64,000 nt of DNA from Byssovorax sp. Its GTDB lineage: Bacteria > Myxococcota_A > Polyangia > Polyangiales > Polyangiaceae. The DNA is taken from the NCBI GenBank assembly GCA_025362495.1, contig JANYGI010000157.1, positions 43,638-107,637 on the forward strand, given 5' to 3'. The notes beneath the pieces are model-generated. The model saw only the letters and a program-made list of their open reading frames with translations. It did not search any database and was not told the origin of the DNA. Numbering within the stretch: the stretch's first letter is position 1; each line of letters begins with the position of its first letter. Below, piece by piece: positions 50,404-59,294 of this stretch. The position numbers and the translations under genes are program-made.

Positions 50404-53142
50404 TCAGCGCTGCAAGAGGCGGCTGCCCGCGAGGGAGCGCTCGGCCTTGATGCGCTCCTTCAGCTCGCCGTCGCCGCCGCCGTGGCGCTGGGCTACGCGC
50501 TCCAGGGCCTCGGCGGCGCGGCCGTGGTCATCGACGCTGCTGGCGAGGGCGGCGAGCTTGAGCCAGCGCTCCTCGGTCGGATCGGCGCGGGCCGCGCGCT
50601 CGTACATCGCCAGAGCGAGGCCGTTCTCGCCGCGGCCTCGGCGGATGTCGCCGACCCACGTGGCCATGTCGGCGCAGCTCACCGCGGTGTTGCAGGCGTT
50701 GCCGATGAGCTCCTTGGCCGCGGTGCCGAGGCGATCGAGCGCGCCGTTCGCGGGCGGGTGAGCGTCCTTGATCTGGGCCGCAGCGCTGACGCGAGCCTGG
50801 AGGCAGGGGATGCGATCGGTGACCTTCTGGCACTCGATCTCGAGCAGGCTCGCGGCCTCCTCGGGCTTCTTGTCCGCGAGGAGCAGGCGCGCGCGCAGCA
50901 GGGCGGCGGTGGCGGAGTCCGGGCGGCTCAGCGCAATGGCCGTCGCGTGGGCGCGGATCGCCTTGCGGCAGGCCTCGCGATCGAGGCAGAGGCCCGCGGG
51001 CTTGCCGGTGTCGAGCGCGCTGAGCCGGGCCTCGGACTCGCGCACGCGAGCCGCGATCTCCCCGGGATCGCGCGCGATGATCTCCTGGTTGCACTGGCTC
51101 TGAATCGGCCAGCTCTCGGGCTGATCGAGGAACGCGGCGACCTGATCGAGCATGCGGACGCCGGCGAGCCCCTGAGGGATGGCGGTCATCAGCTCGTCGT
51201 GATCGTGGGTCCAGTGGACGAGCATCTTCGCGGCCGGGCCCGTGAGGCCACTGTCGTTCTCGACGCTGAGCCGGAGCTCGAAGAGTGCTTGTTTTTTCGC
51301 GCCGCGTCCGCCGAGGAACTCGGCCAGGAGCAAGTGCGCGCGCCCGTTGACCTGCCCGCGCTCGAGCGTGTGCTGGAGCCAGGGCATCGGGCTCTGGTCG
51401 TGGGCGCGGACGGCGACGAGCGCGCCGATCAGGGGAAAATAAGGCTCGGCCGGGTGCCGGAGCATCACCGCGCGGACGAGATCGCGGACGCGGGCGACCT
51501 CCTCCGGATACTGGAGGTTCCCTTCGGCCTCGTACGCCGTGCGGAGCGCGGCGCGATCGCTGGCGACGTCGGTGCTGCGGTGGAGCGCGCCGAGCCCCAC
51601 CAGCGCGAGGCCGAACGCCGCGACGCCGATCGCCGCAGGAAGGCTCCAGTCGCGCGGTGAGGTGGTGCCGCTTTCAGCGCGGGGGAGGTGACGACGTCGG
51701 CCGTCGCCCCAGAGCGATCCGAGCACGGTCGCCGCCGCGATCACGATCGCGGGGACCTCGAGCGCGAGATCGAACATGTTCTGGAGCAGGAGCACCGCGA
51801 CGCCCATCCACGCTCCGGCGGCGACGGCGCTGCGACCGACCCCGAGCTGCTTGGGCGCAAAGGCCCAGCCGAACGCGATGAACGCGGCGAGCGTGACGGG
51901 GATGCCCCACTCGGAGGCCCACTGTGCGGGGAAGTTCTCGGCGTGGGTGAAGACGAGGTTGCCAGGGACGAGGCGATAGACGGGAAACACGCTCTCGAAC
52001 GCGCCGCGGCCGATGCCGAAGAGTGGATGGTCGTGCAGCAGCGGTTTGGCCCAGAGGAGCATCTCGATCTTGGAGACGTCCTTGGCGTAGAGCTCGGCCC
52101 AGGTGGCGCGACTGCCGCCGAGGGCCGCGAGCACCGCGCCTCCGGCGATGGCGGCAATGACCATGATCCAGGTCGAGCGGCCACGCCCGGCGGCGCCCGA
52201 GCTCGTCTGGCGGCGCGTGACGAGGGCGAGCGCGAGCACGCCAATCGGGAGCGCGAGGACGCCGCCGCGCGAGGCCGAGGTGACCTCGACGCCGACGATG
52301 AGCATGACGCCGAGGGCGATGAGCCACGGCGGGACGACGGGCTTGCGGGTGAGCGCGAGGCCGAGCCCCGCGAGCGCGCCCAGGTTGAGATACCCGGCGA
52401 GGTTGTTGGGGTTGAGCAGCGGCCCGACGTGCCACACGCTCGCCGCGAACGCCGGCTGGTAGAGGCCGTAAACGCGGGTCGCGCCGGCGAGGCCATGAGC
52501 CACGGTGATGATCGCGGCGAGCATCGCGCTGGCGAACACCAGCGTGACGCCCCACGCCGCGCCGCGCTTCGACGAGATGGCCGCGGCGCTCGCGAAGACC
52601 GCGGCGTACGTCGCCCATTTCACCGCTTCGAGGACCGACGCGCCGGGATCGAGCGAGATGCTCGCCCAGCTCCGCGCCGGCTCGCCGAACGGGAGCAGCA
52701 CGCGCTCCCACACGTCGGCGTTGGCCGGCGCGATCACGCGGAGCAGCCCCATCGGCAGCGGCAGCGTCTGGAAGAGCGTGTAGAGCGCGAGGGCCGCGCA
52801 GGTGATCACCGGCAGCGAGAGCGCCGGGCGAATCGAGGTGCCCGCCGTCGTGCTGCCGTAAAGAGCGAGCACGACGGTGAGAAACGAGAGCGCCGCGACG
52901 ACGAGCAGCGTGGTCGCGTGCACCGTCCCGATGGCCAGCGCCGATCCGATGACGACGAGCCCGAGCAGCCACGTCGCCGCCGTCTGCGCGAGGTCGGCGT
53001 GAGGCCGCGCGCCGCTGGACCCTTCACGCGTCGACGAGCGTGATACCGCGCGGCGAACGCCGGAGCTGATTGCCCGTCGCCGCTCGGAGTCGATCCGAGG
53101 TCGATTTTCCACGCTGTCGGACAAGGGGTCGCGGTTCCACAC
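50404..53142 (-). CDS. O-antigen ligase/polymerase-family membrane protein with TPR-like C-terminus
   Basis: 912 residues from a GTG at 53142 with an AGAGAGA-rich lead; TTG at 53124 is possible, and codons further upstream fall inside the aminotransferase gene. About 12 membrane helices to residue about 510 include LLNPNNLAGYLNLGALAGLG, HDHPLFGIGRGAFES and HAENFPAQWASEWGIPV, the Wzy_C/WaaL pattern in the large periplasmic loop. The remaining 380 residues are TPR-like helices (LRTAYEAEGNLQYPEE, ALAMYERAARADPTEERWLK). It joins glycan to lipid A, a protein or another acceptor; which cannot be told. Confidence 0.78.
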   Translation of the reverse strand: MWNRDPLSDSVENRPRIDSERRRAISSGVRRAVSRSSTREGSSGARPHADLAQTAATWLLGLVVIGSALAIGTVHATTLLVVAALSFLTVVLALYGSTTAGTSIRPALSLPVITCAALALYTLFQTLPLPMGLLRVIAPANADVWERVLLPFGEPARSWASISLDPGASVLEAVKWATYAAVFASAAAISSKRGAAWGVTLVFASAMLAAIITVAHGLAGATRVYGLYQPAFAASVWHVGPLLNPNNLAGYLNLGALAGLGLALTRKPVVPPWLIALGVMLIVGVEVTSASRGGVLALPIGVLALALVTRRQTSSGAAGRGRSTWIMVIAAIAGGAVLAALGGSRATWAELYAKDVSKIEMLLWAKPLLHDHPLFGIGRGAFESVFPVYRLVPGNLVFTHAENFPAQWASEWGIPVTLAAFIAFGWAFAPKQLGVGRSAVAAGAWMGVAVLLLQNMFDLALEVPAIVIAAATVLGSLWGDGRRRHLPRAESGTTSPRDWSLPAAIGVAAFGLALVGLGALHRSTDVASDRAALRTAYEAEGNLQYPEEVARVRDLVRAVMLRHPAEPYFPLIGALVAVRAHDQSPMPWLQHTLERGQVNGRAHLLLAEFLGGRGAKKQALFELRLSVENDSGLTGPAAKMLVHWTHDHDELMTAIPQGLAGVRMLDQVAAFLDQPESWPIQSQCNQEIIARDPGEIAARVRESEARLSALDTGKPAGLCLDREACRKAIRAHATAIALSRPDSATAALLRARLLLADKKPEEAASLLEIECQKVTDRIPCLQARVSAAAQIKDAHPPANGALDRLGTAAKELIGNACNTAVSCADMATWVGDIRRGRGENGLALAMYERAARADPTEERWLKLAALASSVDDHGRAAEALERVAQRHGGGDGELKERIKAERSLAGSRLLQR

Positions 53143-53179
53143 TCTCTCTAGCGCGGGACTGTTGCGCGGGTAACGAAGA

Positions 53180-54304
53180 TCATTCGGCGGATCGGAAGAA
53201 GACTTTGATTTTTTCGACCACGATCTCGATTTCGAGCGCCTCGAGCTCGGGAAAAATCGGCAGAGCGAGGGTCTCGAGCGCGGCGGCTTCCGCGTTCGGG
53301 AAACTCCGTACGTCATGGCCAAGTGAGGCAAAGCACGGCTGGCGATGCAGAGCGACCGGGTAGTAGATCTCCGTCCCGATGCCTTCGTCGGCGAGGAACG
53401 TGCGCAATCGATCCCGCGCGCCCGCGCCGAGGACCCGGATCACATACTGGTTGTACGTGGCGGCACCATCGGCTGGCGGTGACGCGATGAGGTGCACGTC
53501 GGCCCCGGCAAAGAGGCTGTCGTAGCGCCGTGCGTGGGCTCGACGCGCCGCGATCGCCGCCTCGACGCGAGGGAGCATGACGCGGAGGAGCGCGGCCTGG
53601 AGCGCGTCGAGACGGAAGTTGCCGCCGACGTCGGTGTGATGATTCTTCTCGGGGGCTCCGTGGGCGCGGAGCGCGCGGACGCGCGCCGCGAGGGCGTCGT
53701 CGCCAGTGACGACGAGCCCGCCGTCGCCGAAGCCGCCGAGGTTCTTCGTGGGAAAAAACGAGAAGCACCCGAGCGCGCCGATCGATCCGGCGGCTCGCCC
53801 GAGAGCGTCGCGCGCGCCGAAGGCCTGGGCCGCGTCCTCGACGATCGGGAGTGACGTCACCGCACGAAGAGCCCCGAGGTCGACACAGCGGCCAAAGAGG
53901 TGAACTGGCACGATGGCCCTGGTACGCGGGGTGAGCCGCGCCGCGACCGAGGCTGGATCGAGCAGGAGCGTGGAAGGATCGATGTCGGCGAAGACGGGTA
54001 TCGCTCCGAGGCGGGCAATCGCTCCTGCGGTGGCAAAGAAGGTGTACGCAGGACAGATGATCTCGTCGCCCGGGCCCACCCGCAAGGCCATGAGCGACGC
54101 GAGCACGGCGTCGCTGCCCGACGAGACGCCGATGGCGTGGCGGACGCCGAGCGCGCGGGCACACTCGTCCTCGAAGGCCTCGACCTCGGGGCCGAGGATG
54201 TAGCGCCCCGATCGGAGCACGCGTTGAAACGCGGCCAGGAGCTCGCCCTCGATGGCACCGTCTCCGCGGGTACGATCGAAGAACGGGACGCGCGCGCCGG
54301 TCAT
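53180..54304 (-). CDS. DegT/DnrJ/EryC1 sugar aminotransferase (WbpE/FdtB-like)
   Basis: 374 residues from the ATG overlapping the acetyltransferase stop (ATGA). The PLP fold shows SSGSDAVLASLMALRVGPGD, CPAYTFFATAGAIARLGAIP, VDAAQAFGA-like EDAAQAFGARD, and the cofactor lysine in CFSFFPTKNLGGFGDGG. It transfers an amino group from glutamate to a keto-sugar nucleotide. With the WbpD-like N-acetyltransferase directly upstream, the likely product is a 3-amino sugar: a UDP-3-amino-glucuronate or a dTDP-3-amino-6-deoxyhexose. The dehydrogenase step is not encoded in this window. Confidence 0.9.
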   Translation of the reverse strand: MTGARVPFFDRTRGDGAIEGELLAAFQRVLRSGRYILGPEVEAFEDECARALGVRHAIGVSSGSDAVLASLMALRVGPGDEIICPAYTFFATAGAIARLGAIPVFADIDPSTLLLDPASVAARLTPRTRAIVPVHLFGRCVDLGALRAVTSLPIVEDAAQAFGARDALGRAAGSIGALGCFSFFPTKNLGGFGDGGLVVTGDDALAARVRALRAHGAPEKNHHTDVGGNFRLDALQAALLRVMLPRVEAAIAARRAHARRYDSLFAGADVHLIASPPADGAATYNQYVIRVLGAGARDRLRTFLADEGIGTEIYYPVALHRQPCFASLGHDVRSFPNAEAAALETLALPIFPELEALEIEIVVEKIKVFFRSAE

Positions 54305-54966
54305 GGATCGCCCCGGTCCCGGCGCTTCACGTCCCGGTAGCTGATCGCGCCCACCGCCTGATCGTCGGGCAACGACCGCGCCTCGTCGAGATCGAGGCAG
54401 CGCAGCGCGCCGTCTTTCAGGTGGTAGCGATAGCCGCTCTCGGGGCAGCTGAAGACACCCTCGTCCGGCGCCGTGGAGAGGCGGTGTCCGTGGCGGCTCA
54501 TCCATCCGATGTGGGCCCCGGGGACGCCCAGGATCAACGCGTAATCGGGGACATCGCGGGTGACGACGGCGCCCGCGCCGATGAAGGCATGACGACCGAT
54601 GGTGATGCCACAAAGGATGGTGGCGTTGGCGCCGACGGTGGCGCCGCGGCGGATCAGCGTCGGTGAGGCGAGGGCGCTCCTGCGGATCTGGGCGCGCGGG
54701 TTCTCGACGTTGGTGAGCACGCAGGACGGGCCGAGGAAGACGTCGTCTTCGAGGGTGACACCGTCGTAGAGCGACACGTTGTTCTGGATGCGGCAGCCGT
54801 CGCCGATGACGACCTTCGAGGCCACGAAGACGTTCTGCCCGAGGGTGCACCCGCGCCCGACGCGCGCACCTTCCATGATGTGGCAAAAGTGCCAGACCTG
54901 CGTCGATTCGCCCAGCGACGCCGGGGCGTCGACGAAGGCTGAAGGGTGAATGAACGCAGGAGGCAT
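54301..54966 (-). CDS. Left-handed beta-helix N-acetyltransferase (WbpD/WlbB/FdtC-like)
   Basis: 221 residues from the ATG at 54966 with AGGAGG close to the preceding stop. Hexapeptide repeats: FIHPSAFVDAPASLGEST, VWHFCHIMEGARVGRGCTLG, QNVFVASKVVIGDGCRIQNN and SLYDGVTLEDDVFLGPSCVL. This order closely follows WbpD/WlbB, which N-acetylate UDP-3-amino-2-acetamido-glucuronate with acetyl-CoA. A C-terminal tail adds a Cys-containing strand (GVFSCPESGYRYHLKDG) often seen in this subgroup. It is translationally coupled to the aminotransferase that makes its substrate. Confidence 0.88.
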   Translation of the reverse strand: MPPAFIHPSAFVDAPASLGESTQVWHFCHIMEGARVGRGCTLGQNVFVASKVVIGDGCRIQNNVSLYDGVTLEDDVFLGPSCVLTNVENPRAQIRRSALASPTLIRRGATVGANATILCGITIGRHAFIGAGAVVTRDVPDYALILGVPGAHIGWMSRHGHRLSTAPDEGVFSCPESGYRYHLKDGALRCLDLDEARSLPDDQAVGAISYRDVKRRDRGDP

Positions 54967-54979
54967 GGTGGCTGGGCCG

Positions 54980-56932
54980 TCACTCGTCGGCGAGGCGAGC
55001 GAGCGCCGCCAGATCGAGCGCCATGGCCTCTTCCAGCGGGACGAGCTCGCGCGGGTAGGCCACCACGATCTCACCATCGTGCCAGTAGAGGTGAGCGGGA
55101 TCCAGGCGCCCGTGCGCGCCGTGGGCGGCGTGGAGCGCGGAGATTGCCTCTCTCAGGCGGGCGACCTGGCCGGGGGAGACTCCGCGTGATGCGTCGGCGA
55201 GGGCGCGCCCGCGCGGGGCGGCGATCCAGATGGTGTTCTCGTCGGTGTCGAGGCGCAGCACGGCGGGCAGGCTCGGGTGCGCGGCGCGGGCGAAGGCGGC
55301 GGCGCGGGTCAGCGTCGGCTCGTCGCGCGGGATCACCAGCACGTCGCGATCGAGCCAGGTGTCGTGGCGGCGCGCGGCCACGTCGCGGCCATCGCCGGGA
55401 TCGATCGGCGCCGAGAGGCGGGCCCCTTGCGGCGCGGCGACGCGGCTGCTCGGCGGGCGCGCCGAGGCGCGTTGCGCGCGCGTCCACACCCGCTCGGGCC
55501 AGCGCACCGACTGGAGCTGGCGTCGCGCCTCGAAGGCGTCGCTCGGGCGCTTGCGGGGATCGTCTTGCAGCAGGCGCGCGACGAGGGCGTCGTGGGTCTC
55601 GTCGAGGTCGGGGTGGCACGAGCTGGGCGCTGGATCGAGGCGATCGGTGACGGGCCCGGGCGCCTTGCCCGTGAGGATTTCGCCGAGCAGCACGCCCGCG
55701 CCGTAGAGATCGCTGGCGAGGCTCGCGGCGCGGCCGAGGCGCTGCTCCGGGGACATGTACGCGAACGTGCCGATGGCTCCCGCCGTCGCGGTGGTCGAGA
55801 GATCGCCGAGGTGCGCCGCGCCGAAGTCGGAGAGCCGCGCCGCGCCGACGTCGTCGAAGAGCACGTTGGTGGGCTTCACGTCGCGATGGAGGATGCCGAG
55901 GCGGTGCGCCTCGCCGAGCGCGGCGAGGACGGCGCAGGCGATCTCCACGGCGCGCGCCGGCGCGATCGGCTCGCGCGCGAGGCGCTCGGCGAGCGAGCCG
56001 CCGGACATCCACGCGAGCACGATCGCCGGGCCTTCGGGGTGATACGCGCGCAGCGGGACGACGTGCGGATGACGGAGCTGCGCGAGGGCGCGCGCCTCGC
56101 GTTCGAAGCGGAGGAACGCGTCGCGCCCGCCCTCGTGATCGAGCCCCGCGAGCAGCTTGAGCGCGACGCGCTCGCCGGTGATCCGATCGATCGACTCGAG
56201 CACGCGCGCGTGCGGCGTGACGGCGACCTCGCGCACCGTCTCGTAACGACCGAGCAAGAGCGCGCCGCCTTGCCCCGCGGCGGGCGCGGGCGCGTGCTCT
56301 TCGATCGTGGGCTCGACGTCGGCGATGCCGTGGCGATCCATCTCTTCGCGGAGCGTGCGCGCGGCTTCTTCGAGGCCGATCTCGACGAGGCAGCGCCGCA
56401 GCAGCGGGAGCGATTGCACGCGCTCGGGCGACGCGGGATCGAGCTGCTGCAGCGTCTTCACGGCGGCCTCGGTGCGGCTGTGGCGCGCGAGGAGGCGGCC
56501 GAGCTCGAGGCGGCACGCAGCGTCGCCGGGGCGCATGCGGAGCGCGGCTTCGAGGGCGCGCGCGCCGTCGGCAGGCCGCCCCGCGAGCTCGAGGCTGCGC
56601 GCCGCGCGGCACGCGTCGCCCACGGCGGCGAAGGCCTCGCCGGCTTCGGCGTGCGCGCCGAGCAGCGCGAACAGCGCGCCCGCCTGGCGACCGAAGCCGC
56701 GCACCGCGAGATCGGCCGCGGCGCGGCGGGCTTCATCGTTCGTCAGCGCGAAGACGATCTGATCGACGGCGAGGTCGGCGAGCTTCTCGTCGCCCGCGAG
56801 CGCGGCGAGGAGCGCGCCGCGACGGGGATCCGCAGAGAGCAGCGCCTCGACCGAAGCGCCGCGAAAATCACACGCTTCTTCGAGCCTTTTCGAAGCGGCG
56901 GCGTGTTCGACACGCTCTGCTTCCGTGATCAA
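54980..56932 (-). CDS. TPR-containing Ser/Thr kinase with C-terminal pseudokinase-like domain
   Basis: 650 residues from a TTG at 56932, just after the upstream lipoprotein stop; no ATG or GTG lies nearby in frame. Residues about 15-215 are helical repeats of TPR type (LELAGRPADGARALEAALR). The kinase spans about 225-480: ATP lysine in RVALKLLAG, catalytic HRDVKPTNVLFDD, DFG in LSDFGAAHLG, MSPEQRLG; the Gly loop is poor in Gly. From about residue 510 a second kinase-like fold has HGRLDPAHLYWHDGEIVV where HRDxxPxNxL would be, lacking the catalytic Asp. It sits 13 nt before the acetyltransferase gene, heading the glycan operon. Confidence 0.82.
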   Translation of the reverse strand: MITEAERVEHAAASKRLEEACDFRGASVEALLSADPRRGALLAALAGDEKLADLAVDQIVFALTNDEARRAAADLAVRGFGRQAGALFALLGAHAEAGEAFAAVGDACRAARSLELAGRPADGARALEAALRMRPGDAACRLELGRLLARHSRTEAAVKTLQQLDPASPERVQSLPLLRRCLVEIGLEEAARTLREEMDRHGIADVEPTIEEHAPAPAAGQGGALLLGRYETVREVAVTPHARVLESIDRITGERVALKLLAGLDHEGGRDAFLRFEREARALAQLRHPHVVPLRAYHPEGPAIVLAWMSGGSLAERLAREPIAPARAVEIACAVLAALGEAHRLGILHRDVKPTNVLFDDVGAARLSDFGAAHLGDLSTTATAGAIGTFAYMSPEQRLGRAASLASDLYGAGVLLGEILTGKAPGPVTDRLDPAPSSCHPDLDETHDALVARLLQDDPRKRPSDAFEARRQLQSVRWPERVWTRAQRASARPPSSRVAAPQGARLSAPIDPGDGRDVAARRHDTWLDRDVLVIPRDEPTLTRAAAFARAAHPSLPAVLRLDTDENTIWIAAPRGRALADASRGVSPGQVARLREAISALHAAHGAHGRLDPAHLYWHDGEIVVAYPRELVPLEEAMALDLAALARLADE

Positions 56933-56940
56933 CGGGCCGC

Positions 56941-57864
56941 CTACGGCGCGTGCGTCGCGACGGTCGCGCGGCCGACTACCGAGAGATCGAAGCGGATCTC
57001 TCCGGCGTCGAGCCCCGCGAGGCCCGGCGCGAAGCCGCGGCGACGCGTCCGGTGAAACGCGATCGTCGCCGTCGCGCCCTGGCCGCCGAGCGACGCGTGC
57101 AGCAGCGAGCCCGGCAGCATCGCCTCGCCCGCGTCCTTGAAGGCGCAGCGAACCGCGGCGCCGCTCGCGCCGCTCACGTCGATGAAGACGAGGTCGCCGC
57201 GGGCCGCGTCGCCGCTGCGCCAGCGCATCGGGATCGAAGCGCCGTCCTCGATCGTCACGCCGTCGGTGAGGAGCACGCCGGCGGCGCGCACGTCGTCCGG
57301 CGCGGCCGGCGCGTCGGCCTCGATCGAGAACTTGTCGATGCCGGACGAGCCCGTCGCATCGACGACATAGCCTTCGCCTGACGGCAAATCGCTCGCGGCG
57401 TCGGGCGACGTGTAGAACACGCCGGAGACGATGTCGCCCACGTCGGGGAAGGCGCGGAGGGCGAGCGGGACGGTGGCCGCGGGGCCCGAGATCGGAGCCT
57501 TCGCCTTCACGCGCATCGTCACGTCGCCGACGTCCACCAGCTCGATCGGGCCGAGCGACGCGAGCGACGCGGCCTTCTCGCCGGCGCCTCCCGAGGGAAG
57601 CTTCATGCAGCCGCCGACGCGGGGTAAATCGAGGCGCGAGCCCACGACGCGCTCGGCCATCTCGGCGTCCGACGCGACGCTGAGGCGCATGAACTTGGCC
57701 GAGACGTTGGTCTGCGTGGCGCCGTCGCTGGCGACGACGCGCTCGACGAGCACGACGCCTTCCGTCAGCGCGCTGCTGGCGTCGGCGACGTCGTCCACCA
57801 CGGGAGCCGAACAACCGGCACCGAGCAGGGCAAGGAGGAGCGACGCGGAGCGAAGCGACGGCAT
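56941..57864 (-). CDS. Lipoprotein of unknown function heading the kinase/glycan operon
   Basis: 307 residues. Signal peptide with lipobox (LALLGAGC). The mature part is beta-rich with few Cys (VSAKFMRLSVASDAEMAERV, KLPSGGAGEKAASL, GVFYTSPDAASDLPSG). No family is recognised. A promoter lies 8 nt from the ATG. Its stop is 8 nt before the kinase start, so the kinase may sense through this lipoprotein, but no domain proves that. Confidence 0.65.
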   Translation of the reverse strand: MPSLRSASLLLALLGAGCSAPVVDDVADASSALTEGVVLVERVVASDGATQTNVSAKFMRLSVASDAEMAERVVGSRLDLPRVGGCMKLPSGGAGEKAASLASLGPIELVDVGDVTMRVKAKAPISGPAATVPLALRAFPDVGDIVSGVFYTSPDAASDLPSGEGYVVDATGSSGIDKFSIEADAPAAPDDVRAAGVLLTDGVTIEDGASIPMRWRSGDAARGDLVFIDVSGASGAAVRCAFKDAGEAMLPGSLLHASLGGQGATATIAFHRTRRRGFAPGLAGLDAGEIRFDLSVVGRATVATHAP

Positions 57865-57872
57865 GGTGAGCG

Positions 57873-57901
57873 AGTCTAGGGTGAGGGGTGTTGGGGGGCA
57901 A
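57873..57901 (-). promoter_or_regulatory. Promoter of the lipoprotein/kinase operon
   Basis: On the minus strand TTGCCC (57901-57896), a 17-nt spacer, and TAGACT (57878-57873). The -10 ends only 8 nt from the ATG at 57864. Confidence 0.5.
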
Positions 57902-57957
57902 GCATGCGCGCTACGGACGTGCGTAGCGTGCTCAAAAGTGCAGTGATCAGGCCGTGA

Positions 57958-58713
57958 TCAGAAGGACAAGATCAGCGCCCCGCTCGGCGCGATCGCGAAG
58001 AAACCGACTCCGGCGGAGGCCCCGAGAATCGACCCGTCCGCGCGGTGGTACGCGCCGTCGACCTCGAGCGCGACATGGACGTGACGGAAGCCGCCCCGCA
58101 CGCCGACGAGGAACCCGCCGAAGAAGTGGCGCGCCTTCACGTCAGCGAGCGTGAGCGTGTCCGGCTGCCCGGAGCTGACGGCGAGGTGGCCGCTCAGCGC
58201 TTCGAAGCCGCCGCGCGGGCCGAGCCACAGCGCGTAGAGATCGTTCTTCGAGTGCACGCCGAAGAGCACCGGGATGTCGACGCCGCCGCCGAAGACGCTG
58301 CTCCCCGCGACGCCTTGCCCGGGGCGCTCCGCGGCGATCATGCTGCCGCCGACGCCGACCGAGAGCGCCGCAGTGCCGATCGCGAACGCATGGCGAACGT
58401 CGACGCGGAGGTTGCGACCGGTGTACGTGAGGCCGGCCTCGTTGCTGCCGGCGAGGCCGAAGCGCCCGCTCACCCACGGCGCGAGATCGGGCTGCGCGGC
58501 GAGCTGCGAGAGCCGTCCCGCGTCGCGTGGATCGGAGCCCTTGCTGATGGCGAGATCGCTCAGCGTGAAATCGCCGGAGAGGCCCGCGCCGACGCTCACG
58601 TCCCCCGCATGGAGAACGTGGGCGGGGTGAAGCAAGGGCGCGCCCGCGCCGCAGCCAAGCAAGCCCAGCGCCGCAGAAGCGAGCACCGCGAAGGCGCCCG
58701 CCGCGGATCGCAT
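57958..58713 (-). CDS. Outer-envelope beta-barrel-like lipoprotein
   Basis: 251 residues. Signal peptide and lipobox (ALGLLGCG). The mature part has alternating hydrophobic strands with Gly turns (LRVDVRHAFAIGTAALSVGV, GVDIPVLFGVHSKND, FLVGVRGGFRHVHVALEVDG) and ends ALILSF, the aromatic C-terminus typical of outer-membrane beta barrels. The lipobox Cys and barrel pattern together are unusual. Its ATG overlaps the ferredoxin stop by one base (TGATG), so it is co-translated with it. Confidence 0.65.
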   Translation of the reverse strand: MRSAAGAFAVLASAALGLLGCGAGAPLLHPAHVLHAGDVSVGAGLSGDFTLSDLAISKGSDPRDAGRLSQLAAQPDLAPWVSGRFGLAGSNEAGLTYTGRNLRVDVRHAFAIGTAALSVGVGGSMIAAERPGQGVAGSSVFGGGVDIPVLFGVHSKNDLYALWLGPRGGFEALSGHLAVSSGQPDTLTLADVKARHFFGGFLVGVRGGFRHVHVALEVDGAYHRADGSILGASAGVGFFAIAPSGALILSF

Positions 58714-59018
58714 CACTTGCGGAAGCGGGACGGGTAGTCGTTCGCGGCGGCCTTCTTCTTCAGGTCGCTGTCGTCCGGGTGGAGCTTCAGGGCGCGCGCG
58801 ATCAGCACGGGCTCCGTCTCCAGGTTCTTCGGATCGGGGAGGCAGCACTCCACCGGGCACACGGCCTGGCAAGCCTCGTGATCGTAGAAGCCCACGCACT
58901 CGGTGCAGAGCTCGGGATCGATGATGTAGATCTCATCGCCCTCGCTGATGGCTTCGTTCGGACACTCGGGCTCGCAAGCGCCGCAGTTGATGCAGTCTTC
59001 AGTGATGTAAGTCGCCAT
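58713..59018 (-). CDS. 2[4Fe-4S] ferredoxin (YfhL/Allochromatium type)
   Basis: 101 residues from the ATG at 59018 (GGGAGGAAC upstream); a start at 59039 is less likely. First cluster: CINCGACEPECPNEA; second: CTECVGFYDHEACQAVCPVE, with the 8-residue insertion between the second and third Cys that marks this low-potential ferredoxin type, plus an extra CC at the end. A helical tail (RALKLHPDDSDLKKK) follows. It passes single electrons in the cytoplasm; its partner is not obvious. The promoter upstream has a perfect TTGACA. Confidence 0.93.
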   Translation of the reverse strand: MATYITEDCINCGACEPECPNEAISEGDEIYIIDPELCTECVGFYDHEACQAVCPVECCLPDPKNLETEPVLIARALKLHPDDSDLKKKAAANDYPSRFRK

Positions 59019-59056
59019 CGGCTCGTTCCTCCCGGGCAACCTCCCGGCGAGCGCAG

Positions 59057-59085
59057 GTTCTAGAGGGGCGGTCCTTACGTGTCAA
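59057..59085 (-). promoter_or_regulatory. Promoter of the ferredoxin gene
   Basis: On the minus strand TTGACA (59085-59080), a 17-nt spacer, and TAGAAC (59062-59057). A leader of about 33 nt includes the GGGAGGAAC ribosome site. This is the best consensus promoter in the window. Confidence 0.65.
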
Positions 59086-59294
59086 TTCGCCTGGGTCATC
59101 TGGTGACGAGATCGTTCGTCGATGGCGGCTTCTGCGCGTGAGCGCGCAAGGCTTGCGGCAGCGTGGACGGCGCGCAGGACCCAGGTTTCGCCGCACGCCG
59201 GCCGAAATATCGCGGGATTGGTGCCGCCGCGCGCCGATCGGGCGCCTGTCCAGTTGCGCGCGCCCTCGCGGGCCGGTAGTACGGGCCCGCCTTC

